Shown here: piece by piece, positions 29,781-39,736 of the stretch
Layout: each line of letters begins with the position of its first letter
Numbering within the stretch: the first letter of the stretch is position 1
Notes under the pieces: model-generated
The model's input: only the letters and a program-made list of their open reading frames with translations
Databases searched by the model: none
What the model was told of the DNA's origin: nothing
Program-made: the position numbers and the translations under genes
Assembly (NCBI GenBank): GCA_011056555.1
Contig: DSEQ01000028.1
Location: forward strand, 52,341-116,340
Source: Candidatus Zixiibacteriota bacterium
GTDB lineage: Bacteria > Zixibacteria > MSB-5A5 > JAABVY01
DNA: 64,000 bases
Reading direction: 5' to 3'

Positions 29781-29793
29781 CAAAAAACTCAAA

Positions 29794-29859
29794 TCCCTAC
29801 GTCGGAATTACCCGTATCAGGTTCAATGGGTTTGATCTCAGACCTTTCGGCCACCCCAT
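29794..29859 (-). promoter_or_regulatory. TPP riboswitch (THI element)
   Basis: The minus strand carries the THI-box landmarks in order: GGGGTGGCC near 29857, GGTCTGAGATCAAACCC, TTGAACCTGATACGGGTAAT, and CGACGTAGGGA ending at 29794. CTGAGA and CCTGATACGGGTAAT are the pyrimidine-sensing and pyrophosphate-sensing helix parts. It sits 65 bp upstream of thiM and is followed by an intrinsic terminator, so TPP should switch off thiMELD. Confidence 0.97.
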
Positions 29860-29883
29860 AGAAGATATTTCAACTTAACCCAC

Positions 29884-29912
29884 AATCTGCGATTAATGGC
29901 TGCTGATGTCAA
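29884..29912 (-). promoter_or_regulatory. Putative promoter of the thi operon
   Basis: A consensus TTGACA (29912-29907) and a weak CAGATT (29889-29884) are separated by 17 bp and lie 25 bp before the TPP aptamer. The -10 matches only three of six positions. Confidence 0.4.
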
Positions 29913-29940
29913 GACGAAAATGGATAATATTGAAGCGAGA

Positions 29941-30390
29941 TTAAATCTTATCTCTTTTCCTGGCCGCAACCATAGTGCCCTGAAAGGCCGCCACATGTTT
30001 CTCCCCGCCGTCTTTGATAGAATATGCATCTCCCCTGACAACATACAATTTTCTGCCCGGCTTGAGCACAACCCCTTTGGCAGTAAGCCTCTCTCCGTCT
30101 GCGGGCGAGAGCAGGTTGATTTTATACTCAACGCTCAAGACCTCCATACCTGCCGGCATCAGGCTCAGAGCTGCATACCCGCAAGCCGAATCGATCACCG
30201 CTGTAATAACCCCGGCATGCAGATATCCATGCTGCTGGGTCAAATCCTCGCGGTATGGCAACTCGATGGTGACTTCCCCCAGGGCAATAGCGACCAGTCT
30301 GGCTCCAAGAGCCTGCATCAGGTTTTGTTTCTTAAAACTCTGGCGGATTGTAATTTCGAATTCCTGATTTTGGGGCTCGAATTTTTGCAT
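29941..30390 (-). CDS. PaaI-type hotdog thioesterase
   Basis: 149 aa. Hotdog fold with the PaaI signature TQQHGYLHAGVITAVIDSACG, where the HGYLHAG turn and the following acidic residue of the central helix form the active site. It probably hydrolyses an acyl-CoA; the substrate is not evident. It has its own near-perfect promoter between the ftsZ terminator and the ATG, so it is not part of the dcw operon. Confidence 0.88.
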   Translation of the reverse strand: MQKFEPQNQEFEITIRQSFKKQNLMQALGARLVAIALGEVTIELPYREDLTQQHGYLHAGVITAVIDSACGYAALSLMPAGMEVLSVEYKINLLSPADGERLTAKGVVLKPGRKLYVVRGDAYSIKDGGEKHVAAFQGTMVAARKRDKI

Positions 30391-30412
30391 AATAAGTCCA
30401 TCTATTACAATA

Positions 30413-30442
30413 ATTATAATGCATTTATGATCGCGCGGTCAA
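30413..30442 (-). promoter_or_regulatory. Promoter of the hotdog thioesterase gene
   Basis: TTGACC (30442-30437), an 18-bp spacer and a perfect TATAAT (30418-30413) lie 23 bp before the ATG at 30390. The -35 begins only eight bases after the T-tract of the ftsZ terminator, so the two transcription units are tightly packed. Confidence 0.6.
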
Positions 30443-30449
30443 CAAGAAG

Positions 30450-30485
30450 AATAAAATAAGCCCTGCCTGATCTCTCAGACAGGGC
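30450..30485 (-). terminator. Intrinsic terminator of the dcw operon
   Basis: On the minus strand GCCCTG-T-CTGA pairs with TCAG-G-CAGGGC (30485-30460), one internal mismatch and a 4-base loop, followed by TTATTTTAT. It lies 57 bp after the ftsZ stop and ends the 16-kb mraZ-to-ftsZ unit. Confidence 0.75.
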
Positions 30486-30542
30486 CTCCCTCCCCCCTCC
30501 GGGGATTTAAGACATCAGCGACTAGAGGTGTAATGCTTTCAA

Positions 30543-31718
30543 CTATTTATAAGAATCAAAGTCCTTCTGGTAATTTTTGCGAATGAAGGTCGGCACCTCA
30601 GCGTTGTCCACTGTTACCGGCTGCTGCCAACCGACTTCCTGCTGCCCCTCTCTTGGCTCCTCCTCGATAATTTCCCTTTCGATCCTTGATTTCGGCCGGC
30701 GGGCATTGTCCTGTTGACTGAACAGGTCGACCACCCGGGTATCGAATTCGGCTTCCGGCCTGGGCTTTCCGAATCCGGTGGCAATCACAGTCACCCTGAA
30801 TTCGCCCTTGATATCGGGGTCGATCACGGCGCCGAAGATGATATTGGCATCGGAGCCGGCCGCCTCGGAAATGATCGATGTAGCGGCATTGACCTCATGC
30901 AGAGTTATATCCGAGCCGCCGCAGATATTGATCAGCACACCCTTGGCGCCGGTAATGGAGACATCCTCCAGCAGCGGCGAACTGATTGCCTGGTGGGCCG
31001 CCTCCTGGGCGCGGTCCTCCCCGGAGCATGTGCCAGTTCCCATCAGGGCATCCCCCATCTCCTTCATGACGGTCTTGACATCGGCGAAGTCACAGTTAAT
31101 CAGCCCCGGTATGGTGATCAGGTCGGAAATGCCGCGGGTAGCATGCAGCAGCACCTCGTCGGCCATGAGAAAAGTATCCATCAGCGGGGTATCCTTATCG
31201 GCAATAGCTATCAGCCGCTGGTTAGGGATGACAATCAATGTGTCCACGCGGGATTTCAAATCGTGAATTCCGTTTAAGGCGCGGTTCATCCTCTTGCGGC
31301 CCTCGAAATCGAACGGCTTGGTGACAGTGGCCACAGTCAGTGCGCCCAGCTCTTTGGCGATCTCGGCCACTACCGGGGCAGCGCCGGTTCCGGTGCCCCC
31401 GCCCATTCCTGCGGTCACAAAAATCATATCTGCGTCCTGGAGCGCTTCCGCCACCTTATCGCGATCCTCTTCGATTGCTCTCCGTCCGACCTCGGGATCG
31501 GCCCCTGCACCAAGGCCCCTGGTTATTTTGGTACCGATCTGAATTTTGGTCCCGGCCTTGCTGCCGTCCAGAGCCTGCATGTCGGTATTGATGGAGACAA
31601 AATCAACGTTGGTCAGACCGGATTCGATCATGCGGTTGATGGCGTTGCCTCCCGATCCGCCTACCCCAACGACCTTTATTCTGGCGCTATTGCTTTCATC
31701 TGGAACAAACTCTATCAT
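30543..31718 (-). CDS. ftsZ: Cell division protein FtsZ
   Basis: 391 aa. The tubulin-like GTPase forms the Z-ring at midcell. The tubulin signature GGGTGTGAA is at 106-114, with [15 protein letters not shown] at the N-terminus and the T7 loop [12 protein letters not shown] variable linker (about 320-370) leads to a conserved C-terminal peptide [11 protein letters not shown], the docking site for FtsA. The ATG at 31718 has a strong SD (GAGGAGGA) 19 bp after ftsA; a longer frame to 31757 overlaps ftsA and is rejected. Confidence 0.97.
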   Translation of the reverse strand: MIEFVPDESNSARIKVVGVGGSGGNAINRMIESGLTNVDFVSINTDMQALDGSKAGTKIQIGTKITRGLGAGADPEVGRRAIEEDRDKVAEALQDADMIFVTAGMGGGTGTGAAPVVAEIAKELGALTVATVTKPFDFEGRKRMNRALNGIHDLKSRVDTLIVIPNQRLIAIADKDTPLMDTFLMADEVLLHATRGISDLITIPGLINCDFADVKTVMKEMGDALMGTGTCSGEDRAQEAAHQAISSPLLEDVSITGAKGVLINICGGSDITLHEVNAATSIISEAAGSDANIIFGAVIDPDIKGEFRVTVIATGFGKPRPEAEFDTRVVDLFSQQDNARRPKSRIEREIIEEEPREGQQEVGWQQPVTVDNAEVPTFIRKNYQKDFDSYK

Positions 31719-31737
31719 CGCTCTTCCTCCTCTTGTC

Positions 31738-32970
31738 TTATATATTGAAAATGGCACTTATTGCGTCTTCAACCTTATGGATCATGCGGACCAGGATATT
31801 TCTCTTTTCTTCCTGATCGACTGGATGCCTCAAGCTGTAGGCCAGAAGCCCGATCGCAGCCGAGTATTCCGGTTTACCGTAGAATTCCTCGGGCAGATGT
31901 ATTTTTTCGGGGTAACCGATTTTAATTGGCAGCCCGAATACCTTGTTAGCCAACTTATCCAATCCGCGCAGCCTCGCCCCTCCGCCGGTCACCACCACGC
32001 CGCAGGCGAGCTTGTTGGAATAACCGGAGCGCTTGACGGTGTCGTCTGCCAGTTCGAAGATTTCCTCCATGCGGGCTTCTATAATGGAAGCCAGAAGCAC
32101 GCGGGAGACTTTGGATTGCTGGCGGCCGCCGATCTCGGGAATTTCAACCATCTCAACCGGATCGATCCTGGCGGAAAATGCATGACCGCTGGCGATTTTT
32201 ATTTTTTCCGCCAGATTATAGGGGATCTGAAGTCCCACAGCGATATCGTTGGTGACGTATTTGCCCCCCATACCGATTGAGGCGGTGTGACGGATCGCTC
32301 CTTTATAGTATATGGCTATGTCGGTCGCGGAGCCCCCGATATCGATCAGCAGCGTCCCGACCTCTTCTTCTTCCGCCGACAAAAGCGCGGAGCCGACCAC
32401 AATAGGATTTAGAACCAGGTTTGTAATCTCATACCCTGCCATCCGAACCGCCTTGTAAATTGCCTGTGTAGCAGCAGTTGACGCGGTTACTACATGCACC
32501 TGGACCTCGAGCCGAACTCCGGTATTTCCGATCGGGTCCTTGATACCATCGCCCTGGTCGATAAAGAATTCCTGCGGGAGGACATGGAGAATCTCCCGCT
32601 CAAAGGGCAAGCGCACTGCCTGAGCGGCCTCGATGACCGCCTCCACCTCGTTTTCCGTGATCTGGTTTTCAGTTTTGGACACCGGCACCACTCCCAGGGA
32701 GTTGAAAGACCGCAAATGTTCCCCCGAGAAGCCGACCGTAAGATTTTGAACCTTGATCCCGGCCATTTCCTCCGCCGCAGATACCGACATGGCCAGTGTC
32801 CTGGCCGTCCGGTCAATATTCGAGAGGATACCCTTGCGGAAAATGTCTTCAACTTTCACGGTTCCGCACCCAAGCACAGACAGTTCATCCTGGCCGTTCC
32901 TGCTGGCGATCAAGGTAGCGATCTTGGTGGAACCGATGTCAACTACAGCAAATGTTGTTTCTCTTCCCAT
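31738..32970 (-). CDS. ftsA: Cell division protein FtsA
   Basis: 410 aa actin-like ATPase that tethers FtsZ to the membrane. N-terminal [17 protein letters not shown]2 (1C) subdomain from about 83, the ATP site [15 protein letters not shown] and [13 protein letters not shown]. The C-terminus [15 protein letters not shown] is an amphipathic membrane-targeting helix. It follows ftsQ by 19 bp on the same strand. Confidence 0.96.
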   Translation of the reverse strand: MGRETTFAVVDIGSTKIATLIASRNGQDELSVLGCGTVKVEDIFRKGILSNIDRTARTLAMSVSAAEEMAGIKVQNLTVGFSGEHLRSFNSLGVVPVSKTENQITENEVEAVIEAAQAVRLPFEREILHVLPQEFFIDQGDGIKDPIGNTGVRLEVQVHVVTASTAATQAIYKAVRMAGYEITNLVLNPIVVGSALLSAEEEEVGTLLIDIGGSATDIAIYYKGAIRHTASIGMGGKYVTNDIAVGLQIPYNLAEKIKIASGHAFSARIDPVEMVEIPEIGGRQQSKVSRVLLASIIEARMEEIFELADDTVKRSGYSNKLACGVVVTGGGARLRGLDKLANKVFGLPIKIGYPEKIHLPEEFYGKPEYSAAIGLLAYSLRHPVDQEEKRNILVRMIHKVEDAISAIFNI

Positions 32971-32989
32971 GACATAGCCCTCTATTTCG

Positions 32990-33700
32990 TTAATCTTTTT
33001 TCAAAATAAATTGATTATCAAATCTGCAATCCACCGCCTGGATATCATCTCCCAGCGCACAAAAGAACTCAAGGTATTCGGCCAGCTTCTTGAACTTCAT
33101 GATCTCATCCCCGCGTCCCAGAATAAACTCGCTGCGGCAGCCTTTCACATAAACTGACAGACCGGACGGATGTCCCAGATTTATTGATGAAACGGCATTT
33201 CCAATGCCTGTTATATTCGAATTTATGAGTTTGGCCAGTTTCAATGCATAGCCAATCTTGCTTTCATCAAGCTGTTCATATAATCTAACATGCCCAATAT
33301 TCAGGCCGGTAAGAATCGGCATATCCCCCTCTTGAGCAGGTACAAGTTCGCCCCTTGCAGTGAGACCGTAGACGAGGTCGAGACTTATAAGAGCGATCGG
33401 CTGTTTCAAGTCGTAGTCAAATACCACCTTACCGAATGGATTCAAACTCACGGAAGCCCGGGAAACCTGCGGATACCGGGCAAAGATTGTATCCACATAG
33501 GCTTTCGAAGGATAATCGAGGATCGAAGTGCCCACATGCCCCTCGACATAGCTTTTAACAGGAAGCGGTAAATCTCCCTGGTCGGCTTTGCAAACTGCGG
33601 TTTTGACCGTAATCAAGTCGTAATGATAAATGCCCGCGAGAAGAACAGCTCCTCCCAGGATAAAAGCCAGCATGCCGATTCTGTATAAACCCTTCTTCAC
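32990..33700 (-). CDS. ftsQ: Cell division protein FtsQ
   Basis: 236 aa bitopic protein: short cytosolic N-terminus, TM helix (about 8-26, IGMLAFILGGAVLLAGIYHY), then POTRA-like and FtsQ domains (KAYVDTIFARYPQVSRASV). Sequence conservation is low, as usual for FtsQ, but the position between murC and ftsA supports it. GTG start at 33700 overlaps the murC stop as GTGA. Confidence 0.88.
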   Translation of the reverse strand: MKKGLYRIGMLAFILGGAVLLAGIYHYDLITVKTAVCKADQGDLPLPVKSYVEGHVGTSILDYPSKAYVDTIFARYPQVSRASVSLNPFGKVVFDYDLKQPIALISLDLVYGLTARGELVPAQEGDMPILTGLNIGHVRLYEQLDESKIGYALKLAKLINSNITGIGNAVSSINLGHPSGLSVYVKGCRSEFILGRGDEIMKFKKLAEYLEFFCALGDDIQAVDCRFDNQFILKKD

Positions 33701-35073
33701 TTTTTCAGCACCTCGAGTATTTCCGGAGCAATGCGATAGATCGAGCCCGCTCCGATGGTCATTATTATTGCCTTGTCCATTATGTTATCCAGTACGAATT
33801 CGGGCAGCATGGTGAGATCATCAATATAATGACAGTTCTGATGGCCGAAACTCTTGGCCGCATCGACAATGAGCTGTCCGGTTACACCCTCGATAGGTTT
33901 CTCGCGAGCCGGATAGATTTTCACCACGATCATCACATCCGCAGACAGGAGCGCTTTGGCGAACTCGCGATAGAAATCACGTGTGCGGCTGTATAGATGC
34001 GGCTGGAAGATGGCTATCACCGGACGATTATAGCCGCGTTTGGCAGCGCGCAGGGTGGCTTCAACCTCGGTGGGATGATGGCCGTAATCGTCAACTACCA
34101 TATACTGATCGACCTGGCCGATAATTTCAAAGCGTCGGTTGACCCCGCGGAAGTTGCCCAGGGATTCCTTAATGGTCTCGAATGGTATCTCCTGTTCCAT
34201 GCAGATCGAGATAGCCGCCAGGCTGTTCATGGCGTTGAAGAAGCCCGGCAGCTGAATTTTGACATGACCCAGCTCACGCTTCTTGGTTCTGACGTCAAAC
34301 TCGGTGATATTATTAATATAAGTTACATTATCAATCTGATAATCCGCCTGTGAAGCCAGGCCATAGGTTACCACGGGATGATTAATCTGCGGGATCAGCG
34401 AGACCAGATTGGGATCATCCATATTGATATGGACAGTCCCGAAGAAAGGCACTTTATTGGCAAATTCTGTAAAGGCCTGTTTGAGGTCGTCGATCCCCTC
34501 ATAACAGTCGAGATGATCCTCCTCCAAGGTGGTAAGGACCACATCGGTGGGGGTCATACGCAGGAATGAACGGTCGTACTCGTCGGCCTCGGCCACCAGG
34601 TAATCGGACCGTCCCAGCTTGATATTGGTGCCGAACTGTATAACGCGTCCACCCACTATAACGGTCGGATCCATACCGGCATCGGTCATAATCTGACCGA
34701 TCAGCGAGGTCGTGGTAGTCTTTCCATGCGTGCCGGCGATTCCGATGGAATATTTCATGCGCATGAGTTCGGCCAGCATCTCGGCCCGGCGCACAATTAT
34801 TATCTTATTCTGGCGGGCGTATTCGAGCTCGGGATTATCCAGGGGCACAGCAGATGAGTAAACCACGAGATTGGCATCGCCGACATTTTCCGCTTTGTGC
34901 TGCAGGTTTACTGTTATACCGATTTCCTGCAGGTGGTCGGTGACCTCGCTTGCTGCCAGGTCACTTCCGGTGATATGATAGCCGAGATTGTGCAGCATCT
35001 CGGCCATACCCGACATTCCGATCCCGCCTATGCCCACAAAGTGCAGTTTTCTTAATTTTCCGAATTTTACCAC
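33697..35073 (-). CDS. murC: UDP-N-acetylmuramate--L-alanine ligase
   Basis: 458 aa, ATP-dependent ligase adding L-Ala to UDP-MurNAc. Rossmann-type start FVGIGGIGMSGMAEML, P-loop AGTHGKTTTTSLIG, and DDYGHHPTEVEATL in the C-terminal domain. GTG start at 35073 overlaps the murG stop. No murB or ddl follows it, unlike many dcw clusters. Confidence 0.97.
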   Translation of the reverse strand: MVKFGKLRKLHFVGIGGIGMSGMAEMLHNLGYHITGSDLAASEVTDHLQEIGITVNLQHKAENVGDANLVVYSSAVPLDNPELEYARQNKIIIVRRAEMLAELMRMKYSIGIAGTHGKTTTTSLIGQIMTDAGMDPTVIVGGRVIQFGTNIKLGRSDYLVAEADEYDRSFLRMTPTDVVLTTLEEDHLDCYEGIDDLKQAFTEFANKVPFFGTVHINMDDPNLVSLIPQINHPVVTYGLASQADYQIDNVTYINNITEFDVRTKKRELGHVKIQLPGFFNAMNSLAAISICMEQEIPFETIKESLGNFRGVNRRFEIIGQVDQYMVVDDYGHHPTEVEATLRAAKRGYNRPVIAIFQPHLYSRTRDFYREFAKALLSADVMIVVKIYPAREKPIEGVTGQLIVDAAKSFGHQNCHYIDDLTMLPEFVLDNIMDKAIIMTIGAGSIYRIAPEILEVLKK

Positions 35074-36179
35074 TTTAAAACCTCAATAATTTTCTCTGCG
35101 ATTTTTTTGGATGCATCCGGATCAGCCAGCGACCTGGCCGCCTCCGACATTTTCTTCAATCGATCCGGGTCTGAAAAAAGCCCGGACACATATTCATGAA
35201 GATTGAATCGCTCCAGCTCAGTTTGTCTGATAACTTTGGCCGCTCCGGCGTCATCATAGACTTTGGCATTATGATATTGATGGTCCTCAGCCGCATGGGG
35301 ATAAGGTACCAGAAGCGAGGGAAGGCCGACTACCGCCAGCTCCGAAAGCGAGAGTGCCCCGGAACGGCAGAAGGCCAGGTCGGCTGCGGCGTAGGCCATC
35401 TCCATGCGGTCGATAAACTCGAGAATAACGCCCCTGACTCCGGAATCGTTAAAGGCGGAGCTGTAATGATCAAAATTGTATCTTCCCGCCTGCCAGATTA
35501 TTTGAATATTGCCATCCGCCCTGAAATCCTCCAGGCTATTCTTCACTTTCTGGTTCAGGGCCTCGGCTCCCTGTGAACCTCCGAATATCAGGAGAGTTTT
35601 TTTATCCTGCTCGAGTCCGAAAAACTTCAAACCTTCTTCCCGCTTTGCGATCTCGAAATCGGGCCGAAGGGGATTGCCCACCTCAAGGAATTTCGACTCG
35701 GATGCCAGATATCTTTTGGCCTGGGGATAGGCCAGGAAGCAGAGCTCGGCATGTTTGGCAAAAAGCCTCGTGGCTATGCCCGGGAAACTGTTCTGTTCCT
35801 GAAGAAATATTTTAACCCGCGCCTTGCGTGCGCCCATCAGAGCCGGTACGGAGACATATCCACCCGTGCCAAGCAGGCCCTCAATTCGGTGATTCCTGAT
35901 AATCGCTTTCGTCAAACGAGAACCGCTCATCAGGGTAAAGGGTATCAACAGATTGGAGAGGGACAGCTTACGCTTGAGCGGACGGGCAGGAATGGGAATG
36001 AACTGCCAATCCCGGTTCGACACCAGCCTCTCCTCCAGACTGTCTTTTTTGCCCAGATATTTGATACCTATTTCCGGCATAAGCCTTTCTAACTCCATCG
36101 CGATTGCCAGGGCCGGAAAGATATGCCCCCCCGTCCCGCCGCCGGCGATCGCCAGATTTTTAACCTCTTCGTTTTTCAA
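35067..36179 (-). CDS. murG: UDP-GlcNAc--lipid I N-acetylglucosaminyltransferase
   Basis: 370 aa GT28 enzyme making lipid II at the inner membrane face. G-loop 1 GGGTGGHIFPALAIA, G-loop with IFGGSQGAEALN, and the UDP-GlcNAc site RSGALSLSELAVVGLPSLLV, followed by PYPHAAEDHQYHNA. The TTG at 36179 has AAGGTG ten bases upstream and overlaps the end of ftsW by 20 bp; there is no ATG before the first motif. Confidence 0.96.
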   Translation of the reverse strand: MKNEEVKNLAIAGGGTGGHIFPALAIAMELERLMPEIGIKYLGKKDSLEERLVSNRDWQFIPIPARPLKRKLSLSNLLIPFTLMSGSRLTKAIIRNHRIEGLLGTGGYVSVPALMGARKARVKIFLQEQNSFPGIATRLFAKHAELCFLAYPQAKRYLASESKFLEVGNPLRPDFEIAKREEGLKFFGLEQDKKTLLIFGGSQGAEALNQKVKNSLEDFRADGNIQIIWQAGRYNFDHYSSAFNDSGVRGVILEFIDRMEMAYAAADLAFCRSGALSLSELAVVGLPSLLVPYPHAAEDHQYHNAKVYDDAGAAKVIRQTELERFNLHEYVSGLFSDPDRLKKMSEAARSLADPDASKKIAEKIIEVLKW

Positions 36180-37275
36180 GCAGCTTCGACACCTTATATT
36201 GATGGCGTGAAATATTTAACAGAATCCCGATTCCGAATGAGGAACAGATGATTGAACTTCCCCCGTAGCTCAAAAACGGCAAAGTCATTCCCGTAGTCGG
36301 TAAGAGCCGCACCGCGACACTGATATTTATGATTATACTTAGTGTTAGAATCGACACTATTCCGAAGGCCAGATAAAAGCCGAAATGGTCCTGTGCCAGT
36401 GATGCTATTCTCAGTCCCCGCACAACTATTATGAAGTAGAATGCGAGGCAGAGCAGAACTGTAACGAATCCGCCTTCTTCCGCGACATTGGCTATTATAA
36501 AATCAGTGTGCGACTCGGGCAGGTGAGAGAGCTTGGCCATCCCCCGGCCAATGCCTACACCGGCCAGTTTACCCGCCCCTATGGCCATCAAGGATTGATT
36601 CTGGTGGTAGACTTCCGCCAAGGTTGAGTTTTCCGGATGGAGAAATGCTTCCAGCCTGGCGGACTTATAATCCGCCACAAATACCATAAATCCAGCCAGG
36701 GCCACAGGTGCAAGCACTCCGGTCAGAACGTAGCGATATTTAAGGCCCGCCATGAAGAGCAGGACGAATGTTGTCATCATGATTATAAGTACCATGCCGA
36801 GATCCGGCTGAAGCAAAATCAACCCCATGCCGAGGGCCGCGAGCGCTCCCCAGGGCCATGCCAGGGCCTTCAGCTTCGAAAGCATCTCCCGTTTACGGCA
36901 GAGATAATAGGCGGTAAAGATCACCAGGGCATATTTAAAGACCTCAGAAGGCTGAAGGGACTGATTAAAGACGAACAGCCATCTGCGCGAGCCGTTAATT
37001 TCACGCTGGGTAAGGACCGCTACAAGCATAACCAGACTGCCGAGCATTATCGGCCAGGCCAGCTTCTGCCAATGGTGGTAGTTTATCCTGGAGACTATTA
37101 ATATGGTAGCGATCGCCATGATAAACCACATAATCTGTTTTTTGAAGAAAAACTCACTGCTGAGCCCCCTTACCTGAGCAATGAATGCAGAGGCCGAATA
37201 GATCATAATGACCCCGATCGTAAGCAGAATTATCACCAGAGCAAACAGAGTGTAATCGAAGCGCCTCTCCCTCAT
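36160..37275 (-). CDS. ftsW: Septal peptidoglycan glycosyltransferase FtsW
   Basis: 371 aa SEDS-family protein with about ten TM helices that polymerises lipid II with its cognate PBP. The signature LLPTTGMTLPFLSYGGSS is near the C-terminus, and NGSRRWLFVFNQSLQPSEVFK marks the catalytic loop region. The start ATG overlaps the murD stop (ATGA). Confidence 0.96.
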   Translation of the reverse strand: MRERRFDYTLFALVIILLTIGVIMIYSASAFIAQVRGLSSEFFFKKQIMWFIMAIATILIVSRINYHHWQKLAWPIMLGSLVMLVAVLTQREINGSRRWLFVFNQSLQPSEVFKYALVIFTAYYLCRKREMLSKLKALAWPWGALAALGMGLILLQPDLGMVLIIMMTTFVLLFMAGLKYRYVLTGVLAPVALAGFMVFVADYKSARLEAFLHPENSTLAEVYHQNQSLMAIGAGKLAGVGIGRGMAKLSHLPESHTDFIIANVAEEGGFVTVLLCLAFYFIIVVRGLRIASLAQDHFGFYLAFGIVSILTLSIIINISVAVRLLPTTGMTLPFLSYGGSSIICSSFGIGILLNISRHQYKVSKLLEKRRG

Positions 37276-38645
37276 TTTGAACTCCTCGCCTTCAATCTTA
37301 GAACCGCATCCTTAAACACCCGGCCGCGGTGTTCAAAGTCCGTGAACATGTCAAATGATGCGCAGGCCGGCGAAAGCAGGACAGTGTCGCCCTCGCGGGC
37401 CAGCCCGGAAGCATTCTCGACCGCCTGCTCGAGAGAATCGGATTTACTCACCGGAACGATATCGCTATAGGCTTCCCGCATGATTTGAGCGGCCTCGCCA
37501 ATCACTATAATGTGCTTTACTTTCTGCTTTATCAGATCATCCAGGCGGGAAAGATCTCCGCCCTTATATTTTCCTCCCATGATCAGGATCGTATTTTCAG
37601 GCACCGACTGCAGAGCGTACCAGACCGAATCGACATTGGTGCCCTTGGAATCATTTATGTACCTGACTCCCTCCACTGTATCCACGTATTCAAGCCTGTG
37701 CTCCACGCCCCCGAAGGTCTGGAAAGTTCTCCGGATGGCCTCGCCAGGCACGCCGGCTACCAGGGCGGCCGCTCCCGCGGCCATGGCATTGTAGAGATTA
37801 TGCGGGCCGGGTATGCGAATATCAGCAGTTAATCCCAGCTCACCCTCAAATTCACCAAAACGAAAAACGATTTTATCACCCTCCAGGTAAATTCCGCTCT
37901 CGATCTTCTTTATCTGTGAAAAGAAAATCTTGCGCGCTTCCACATCCTCCACGAGCTGCACGAGATAATCATCATCGGCATTGATAATCAGGAAATCGAC
38001 GCCGGTCATATTTTCCGCCACACGTATCTTCACGCTTGCATATTCCTCAAATGTGTCGTAACGGTCGAGATGGTCGGGTGTGAGATTCAGCACTATGGCT
38101 ATGTGCGGATGGAAATCGAAAGTCCTTTCAAGCTGTGCGGATGACACCTCCAGTGCAATCCAACCCCTGGAAGAAATCTGATCGCAGACCTCCGAAAAGG
38201 CGTAGCCGATATTGCCGGCTGCGGCAGATTCAAGGCCCGCGGTTTTGAAGATCCCTCCGAGGAGAGCCGTTGTCGTAGTCTTTCCATTGGAACCCGTTAC
38301 CGCCGCCAGGTTAGCGTCACAGAGCCATGAAGCCACCTCCAGCTCCGAGAAGACAGGAATGCCGATTTCCTGGGCGCTCTGGAGTATGGGGATGTCATTC
38401 GGAACGCCGGGTGAGACTATTAGAAATTCAGAGCTCTCCAGGAGCTTCTGTGTGTGGCCCCCGGTCTCATAGGGAACATTCACTTCTCTGAGTTCAGCCA
38501 GCTCTTTTTTCAGTTCTGATCCGGTCCTGACATCAGAGACAAAGGGATCGCCGCCCAGCCGCTTCAACAGCTTTGCGGCAGCCAGACCCGAACGTGCCAG
38601 CCCGATGATTCCTATCGGCCTGCCTATTATTCTGTCCACACGCAT
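37272..38645 (-). CDS. murD: UDP-N-acetylmuramoyl-L-alanine--D-glutamate ligase
   Basis: 457 aa. N-terminal IGIIGLARSGLAAAKLL, P-loop VTGSNGKTTTTALLGG, and INDSKGTNVDSVWYAL in the ligase core. It adds D-Glu. The ATG at 38645 lies 5 bp after the mraY stop. The frame is open upstream to 38738 inside mraY, but that part does not belong to the family fold and is left out. Confidence 0.97.
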   Translation of the reverse strand: MRVDRIIGRPIGIIGLARSGLAAAKLLKRLGGDPFVSDVRTGSELKKELAELREVNVPYETGGHTQKLLESSEFLIVSPGVPNDIPILQSAQEIGIPVFSELEVASWLCDANLAAVTGSNGKTTTTALLGGIFKTAGLESAAAGNIGYAFSEVCDQISSRGWIALEVSSAQLERTFDFHPHIAIVLNLTPDHLDRYDTFEEYASVKIRVAENMTGVDFLIINADDDYLVQLVEDVEARKIFFSQIKKIESGIYLEGDKIVFRFGEFEGELGLTADIRIPGPHNLYNAMAAGAAALVAGVPGEAIRRTFQTFGGVEHRLEYVDTVEGVRYINDSKGTNVDSVWYALQSVPENTILIMGGKYKGGDLSRLDDLIKQKVKHIIVIGEAAQIMREAYSDIVPVSKSDSLEQAVENASGLAREGDTVLLSPACASFDMFTDFEHRGRVFKDAVLRLKARSSK

Positions 38646-38650
38646 AGCGT

Positions 38651-39736
38651 TTACCGTATTTTTAAAGTACTCAAAGTCAAGAGTGCGCATAAAGCTCCAA
38701 GAATCCAGAACCTGACGACGACCTTTGCTTCGGGCCACCCCGATAATTCAAAATGATGATGGAGAGGAGCCATTTTAAAGATCCTCTTTCCCCGCAATCT
38801 ATAAGAGGCTACCTGCAGAATGACAGAGAGCGCTTCTGCAACGAAGACTCCTCCCACAATCACCAGTAATAATTCTTTTTTAAGCATAATTGCTATGGCT
38901 CCCAGCGCTCCTCCCAGAGCGAGTGCGCCGGTGTCACCCATAAAGACCTGGGCCGGATGCGAATTGTACCACAAGAACCCGAGCCCCGCGCCGATAGCTG
39001 CGCCGCAATATATGGTCAGCTCTCCCGCTCCCTCGAGATAACTGATGTCCAGATAACCGGAGAAGTCGGCGCGGCCGGTAACATACGAAAATCCCGCAAA
39101 TGTCAGAAAAACCATCATACACAGACCAATAGCCAGGCCATCGAGACCATCAGTTAAATTGACGGCGTTCGATGAGGCGGTCAGGACCAGGATCACAAAA
39201 GGAATAAACAGCCAGCCGAAGTTGAGGATGTAGTCTTTGAAGAACGGTATTTCAGTATAGCCGTTAAAATTTTCAGTGGGCGGAAAGAAATACAATATGC
39301 CGCCGAAGACGATGCCGAGCGTGATCTGGCCCGCGAGTTTGTATTTTCCGACCATGCCCTTGGGCTTTTTCAGAATTGCTTTCATGAAGTCATCCATGAA
39401 TCCCAGAATTCCCAGCCAGACCGTAACCAGAATGATCATCTGGACAAAACGGTTTGACAGATCGGCCCAGAGCAAAGTGGGGATTATCATAGATGCCAGG
39501 ATTATTATTCCTCCCATGGTCGGGGTACCCTCTTTGGCGTAATGGCTCCTGGGTCCCTCCTCGCGTATTTTTTCCGTCACAGTTTTCTTTTGAAGAAGCT
39601 TTACGATCAGCGGACCCAGGAGAAGAGATACAAGCAGGGCCGTGATAGTGGCAGCCGCTGTCCTGAAGGTAATATACCTGAACAGGTTGAAATAGCTGAA
39701 TGAGTCAACCAGGGAACTGAACAGGTGGTAAAACAT
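38651..39736 (-). CDS. mraY: Phospho-N-acetylmuramoyl-pentapeptide-transferase
   Basis: 361 aa, about ten TM helices. It moves phospho-MurNAc-pentapeptide to undecaprenyl phosphate to form lipid I. Motifs TPTMGGIIILAS, NLTDGLDGLAIG and the HHHFELSGWPEAKVVVRFWI end are diagnostic. The start overlaps the murF stop by one base (TGATG). Confidence 0.97.
   Translation of the reverse strand: MFYHLFSSLVDSFSYFNLFRYITFRTAAATITALLVSLLLGPLIVKLLQKKTVTEKIREEGPRSHYAKEGTPTMGGIIILASMIIPTLLWADLSNRFVQMIILVTVWLGILGFMDDFMKAILKKPKGMVGKYKLAGQITLGIVFGGILYFFPPTENFNGYTEIPFFKDYILNFGWLFIPFVILVLTASSNAVNLTDGLDGLAIGLCMMVFLTFAGFSYVTGRADFSGYLDISYLEGAGELTIYCGAAIGAGLGFLWYNSHPAQVFMGDTGALALGGALGAIAIMLKKELLLVIVGGVFVAEALSVILQVASYRLRGKRIFKMAPLHHHFELSGWPEAKVVVRFWILGALCALLTLSTLKIR

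Noticed and set aside
29730..29792. Longer thiM frame starting inside the riboswitch expression platform
   Set aside because: It would run through the terminator hairpin; the ATG at 29729 has a perfect SD and the family N-terminus.
38646..38738. Extended murD start within mraY
   Set aside because: The extra 31 residues lie outside the MurD fold, while ATG 38645 directly follows the mraY stop.
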